DNA of 64,000 nucleotides from Hemerocallis citrina. Its lineage: Eukaryota > Streptophyta > Magnoliopsida > Asparagales > Asphodelaceae. The stretch lies in NCBI GenBank assembly GCA_017893485.1, contig CM030361.1, positions 142,414,941 through 142,478,940 of the forward strand, given 5' to 3'. The notes beneath the pieces are model-generated. The model ran no database searches. It was not told the origin of the DNA and was given only the letters and a program-made list of their open reading frames with translations. Positions within the stretch are counted from its first letter, which is position 1; each line of letters opens with the position of its first letter. Made by a program: the position numbers and the translations under genes. Below, piece after piece: positions 60,501-64,000 of the stretch.

Positions 60501-60779
60501 AGCTTCTGTGTTGTAGTGAATATTGCCGGTCAACTATTATGACATGCAATAATAATAATTATAGCTGTTGTTTTGTAGTAGCTGCAAAGCTTTACACTAT
60601 TCAATTGACTATATATTTGTTTCTTACAACAGTGGTACGAGCTTAATTAGTTGTACAATTAGCATTACTAGTTGCAGTTGAAAATGGTAGGATGAGGTAA
60701 GTAAAAACTAACAAAAACTACACTCAACTAAAACTAACTATAAATCCATTCTATATTAACTCTACCTGAAATGCAAACA

Positions 60780-61275
60780 ACAACACTCGCTATCTGAGAA
60801 AGCGAGCCTAGTTCAAATGAACTCGCTATCTCAGATAGTGAGTGTTGTTGTACTCATTTTCAGAGAAATTTAAAACATGAAATATATAGAACTACACTCG
60901 ACTATCTGAGTCTAGTTCAACTGAACTCACTATCTCGGATAGCGAGTGTAGGTCTACACATTTACATGTTTAAATTTTTTCTAAAAAATAAGTACAACTA
61001 CACTCGCTAGCTAGGTCAGTTGAACTAGACTCACATCTGGGATAGCGAGTGTAGTTATGTACATTTCAGGTTCATGTTTAAAATTTCTCTAAAAAATAGT
61101 ACAACTACACTCGCTATCCGTGATAGCAATGTCAGTTGAACTAGACTCGCTATCTGCGATAGCGAGTATAGTTATATACATTTCAGATAAAAATTGCATG
61201 TTCAAAATTTCTCTGAAAAATGAGTACAACTATACTTGCTGTCTTAGATAGCGGGTTCATTAGATAGCGAGTAGG
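60780..61275. repeat. Right cluster of CTCGCTATCT palindromes
   Basis: About nine full or partial copies of the same palindrome, spaced roughly 35-70 bp. AT-rich linkers containing AAATTTCTCTGAAAAATGAG-like sequence recur between them. Confidence 0.9.
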
Positions 61276-61356
61276 TCAATTTGGTAAGTAGTTTCGAAAG
61301 TGGATCAGTTACGTAAATACTTTCAAAAATTGGGTCACTTTGGAAAAAAATCCGTA

Positions 61357-61683
61357 ATTACACACACGCACAAAAAAAAAAAAAAAAAAAAACCAAAATT
61401 ACCCAAAAACCCGTCAAACCTCTCCTTTTTTTTTCCCCCACTTCTTCCCTTTTTATTATTTTTTATTTTTTACCCTCTCCCTTCCACACCGTATGGGGTA
61501 AGAAATAAGTATCCTCCAAAGTGGGCGCCCCCAATCATACCAACATTGACCAATAGCAACTCAAGAAAGAACCTCCCAATTTTTTTTTTTTTAATAAAAA
61601 AAACACAAAAATAAAAATCTCACCATTTTAACCCAATGAGAGAGAAGAAGAACCCTACTGTCTTAATATTACAAGTCACCAGT
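61357..61683. promoter_or_regulatory. Upstream region of the MADS-box gene
   Basis: About 330 bp between the palindrome element and the TATA box. It has an A-run (61375-61392), CT-rich and T-rich stretches, and the GC-rich palindrome-like GGGCGCCC near 61523. No perfect CArG box (CC, six A/T, GG) was seen. Confidence 0.5.
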
Positions 61684-61694
61684 TCTATATATAG
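61684..61694 (+). promoter_or_regulatory. TATA box of the MADS-box gene
   Basis: TCTATATATAG lies about 100 bp before the ATG, followed by a CT-rich leader (CTCTTCATCTCTCTTTC), the usual layout of a plant core promoter. Transcription would start near 61715-61725. Confidence 0.75.
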
Positions 61695-61792
61695 TAAGGG
61701 CAAGTTGGCTCTCTTCATCTCTCTTTCTTATCTTTCCTCTTCTTCTGAATTTTCTTGGCCTTTTTCTGTGAAATTGGCTTGTTCAATCTAGA

Positions 61793-61977
61793 ATGGGGAG
61801 AGGGAGGGTGGAACTGAAGAGAATCGAGAACAAGATCAACCGACAAGTCACCTTCGCTAAGCGGAGGAATGGCCTGCTCAAGAAAGCGTACGAGCTTTCG
61901 GTGCTCTGTGATGCTGAGGTGGCCCTCATCATCTTCTCCAATCGCGGCAAGCTCTACGAGTTTTGCAGTAGCAATAG
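61793..61977 (+). CDS. SEPALLATA/AGL2-like MADS-box transcription factor, exon 1
   Basis: The exon encodes 61 residues plus two bases: [20 protein letters not shown], then [20 protein letters not shown], then [20 protein letters not shown] and N. This is a complete MADS domain (residues 1-60), which binds CArG boxes as a dimer in the nucleus. Among plant MIKC genes, the sequence with [15 protein letters not shown] and KLYEFCSS is typical of the SEPALLATA (AGL2/AGL9) group, which builds floral organ identity complexes. AGL6-like genes are close and cannot be fully excluded. The exon length (185 nt) and split last codon (AG|GTATAA at 61978) are standard. Keratin-like and C-terminal exons lie beyond the window. 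No damaging change is seen. Confidence 0.93.
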
Positions 61978-64000
61978 GTATAATTACAATTAAGATATGA
62001 ATTGTATATTGGATTCTTTTTTTAAACTTTTTTTTTTTTTTTGAAGAATTTAGGTTTGTTTATGATAGTTAGATAGATCTGCTGGTTTTGGCGCGGGAAA
62101 GCAAGTGATTGGTTGTGTTTTTTTTTTTTTTTTGGAGGCATGGTTTTGAGGGGATTAAGGTTTGATTATATAGATCTCTTTGTTTGGAGGGAGAGGGAAT
62201 GATTTTGTTGTATTTATGAGTATTTAATTATTTTCAGCTAGGGTTTGCTTAATTAGTTCTATGAATTCTTTCTTTTTTTTTACTTTTTATTTATTATTCT
62301 ATTTCAGCTTTTCTTGTTGTTGGTTTAGATCTGTCTTGTGTCTAACATATTTTGTGATCTTGATTTTATTTTCTTTTAATTAAATTTGCTTTTGTTTTTC
62401 CTCATTAGAAATTAAGTAAAGCTCTCTCTATTTTCTGATCATTTTTTTCTTGGTTAGAACTGAATTATTTGGTCTCACTTTTCCCAATTTTAGATCTAAA
62501 TGAGATTATTCATGATATTGGAGCTTTGTACCAATAAACCATGATCAATCTAATTTTAGATGGAAAAAGAATTATTATTTATCTCTCTGTAATCCCTCAC
62601 TTGTGTTGTTCTAGCTAGAGCGGTTAATTCATTGTTCTTCCTCTAATTTGTTCTCTCCAAGGAACTTGTTATGATTATTTTTGAATACCTAGCTAGGGTT
62701 TTCATTAGTCATCTTCCGTTACATCATTCTAGATCTACAATCATGTATATATCTCTTAAACTGTATTAAGCTTACTTGGCTTTATATCTTTCTTTTTTTT
62801 TTCCTTTTTTTCTTTTTATGTTTCGCACAGTGATCAAAAACTTTTTAGACCTTTAAAGATAACTGATGCAGAAAATTTAATTCCGGGTTTCACTTCTGAA
62901 AAGCTAATTATATGTTTACTTTAACCAAATACTTGACTTTAGAAATTATCTGTGAATAAAATTTCCCTACAAAACTTCAAAGGATACTCAGAATTAGTAA
63001 AATTTAATTTTTTCGGAGGATATTTTAAATTTTGTTGCTACACCCTGTTACTTTGATTTGTCGGTAATTATTATTATTATAATAATAATTATTATTATTA
63101 TTATTATTATTTTGGTGTCAAAACTATCATCTTTGTAATAAATTTCAATTTTGATTTTTTAGAAAGATTTATATTTTTATTTAATCATTTAAATTCAGTT
63201 TTGACTGCTCATCATTGTCATATTTTAATTTAACCTCACCATCTTCATTGGTTATTAGCAAAACTTTGATTTGTTCGCATTTTTCACAACTTCTTTAACA
63301 ATTCACCGCAAACATTTTTTCTTTTTATCAAAAAAAGATAGGGAAACCCTACCTCATTAATATTAATATATATATATATATATATATATACCATAAGTCG
63401 AGTGAGAAAACCATAACATGATAGAATACATGGACTCCTATTTAGAGCGTACAGAGGGTAGACTAGTCCTGACGACGAATCCATACACATCTACTCTGTC
63501 AAAAAAAAGCTTTCAAGCACATTAAGACTAACTTACCTTCTCTCAACCAAAAAGAAAATAAGTATGTCGCAATAGTCTTGGATTACAACCAGATACAAAA
63601 CAAGCCCATAGGCCAAAAAATCCGAAGAACTGAAATTCACTACAAGCTTGTCCCTAGTCTATAGTTTTCGCAGTTAAAACTTCGACACTCTGTATTAAAC
63701 TGAAAGCTGGTTGATTTCAACTCAACAGTTACCCTCTTTTCATTCATTTCTGAAATCCATCATTCAGCCATGCATATAGCAATCCCTTTTTATTTTTCAC
63801 CAGGGCGTATATTTGAATAGCTAATGCTGTTGTATGATAAATTTTGGGGGAAGCCAATTTACCAATTAAAAAAGAGTTCTTCTATTATTATTAGGACAAT
63901 TTGTAGTGTTTGGTTTGTAGCAGAAAACAGTAAATTAACTTTTCTTGTTTCCTTTTTATTTATTGTATTATTTTCTATCTTTTTCCTAATCTCCTTCAAG
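61978..64000 (+). other. First intron of the MADS-box gene (continues past the window)
   Basis: It starts GTATAATTAC. More than 2 kb of T-rich sequence follows without a recognisable exon, as expected: first introns of floral MADS genes are often long and can hold enhancers. It includes a TTA/TAA repeat (about 63067-63113) and a (TA)n run (63367-63390). Confidence 0.8.
63367..63390. repeat. (TA)n microsatellite in the MADS intron
   Basis: Twelve TA dinucleotides. Confidence 0.95.

Larger units (their letters stand above)
53609..60518 (+). mobile_element. CACTA (En/Spm) DNA transposon 2, non-autonomous, 6.9 kb
   Basis: It begins CACTACAACACA and ends TGTGTTGTAGTG, a perfect 12-bp inverted repeat, with the 3-bp duplication AAT at 53606-53608 and 60519-60521, the size typical for CACTA elements. 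It carries a decayed TNPA-like gene on the + strand but no TNPD transposase. Two blocks of a 245-bp tandem repeat and three copies of another repeat make up most of the rest. Its right end has dense CCGGCG inverted repeats. It split the palindrome element. Confidence 0.95.
53190..61356. mobile_element. Inverted-repeat element rich in a CTCGCTATCT palindrome, split by CACTA 2
   Basis: About 80 bp at each outer edge (53190-53285 and 61265-61356) are inverted, diverged copies: the left has CCAAAATGACCCAC and AAAGTATTTACTAAAATGACCC; the right, read in reverse, has the matching motifs. Inside both arms, palindromes related to ACTCGCTATCTSAGATAGCG fill the sequence. Without the CACTA insertion the element is about 1.25 kb and non-coding. 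The family is not identified and no target duplication is clear. Confidence 0.6.

Noticed and set aside
61300..61614. 104-codon Lys/Pro-rich frame upstream of the MADS gene
   Set aside because: It runs through an A homopolymer and the end of the palindrome element and has no resemblance to a known protein.
1..64000. tRNA, rRNA, CRISPR, bacterial operon features
   Set aside because: None seen; the sequence is plant nuclear DNA. tRNA-like matches are only primer-binding sites of retrotransposons.

Overview
This is nuclear DNA from a flowering plant, probably from a large, repeat-rich genome. The organism is read only from gene content: a type II MADS-box exon with a plant-style intron, plant-type CACTA, Copia, LINE and hAT elements, and captured fragments of two plant genes (a plastid YidD-like gene and a GH35 beta-galactosidase). 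The species cannot be named from this sequence.

The only gene that looks functional is at the far right. It is the first exon (61793-61977, + strand) of a SEPALLATA/AGL2-like MADS-box gene, with a TATA box and a pyrimidine-rich leader. Its long first intron runs off the window. Most of the rest is explained by nested mobile elements, separated by stretches with no recognisable gene.

Left to right: (1) 1142-4521, an internally deleted Copia element on the - strand. (2) 4960-12545, a short non-autonomous LTR element split by a complete but decayed Copia element (5759-11556, 5-bp duplication CCGCC) that carries a YidD-like gene fragment. (3) 13317-26367, a 13-kb CACTA (En/Spm) element with a TNPD-type transposase and a TNPA-like second gene, both on the - strand. 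Three exons of a beta-galactosidase gene lie antisense in an intron of the TNPA-like gene. (4) 27518-30618, a 5'-truncated LINE with a 13-bp target duplication. (5) About 32590-51440, one old full-length LINE on the - strand, split by three LTR-type insertions: a 3.5-kb solo-LTR-like block, an 8.7-kb non-autonomous LTR element full of tandem repeats (40571-49297, duplication CAGGG), and a solo LTR (50497-51249, duplication GTGAG). At the last two sites the LINE reading frame continues across the empty target. (6) 52966-53183, a hAT-type miniature element with an 8-bp duplication. (7) About 53190-61356, an inverted-repeat element filled with a palindrome built on CTCGCTATCT, split by a second CACTA element (53609-60518, duplication AAT) that keeps only the TNPA-like gene.

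The elements are mostly dead: stop codons, frameshifts and altered catalytic residues are common, and many stops sit where a Trp or Gln codon is expected. CACTA 1 is the only element here with a TNPD gene. CACTA 2 shares its CACTACAAC ends and CCGGCG subterminal motifs, so it probably depended on a transposase of that kind supplied from elsewhere. The most unusual features are the two gene captures, the repeat-packed LTR element with its G-box arrays, and the palindrome-rich element that ends about 330 bp upstream of the MADS-box TATA box.
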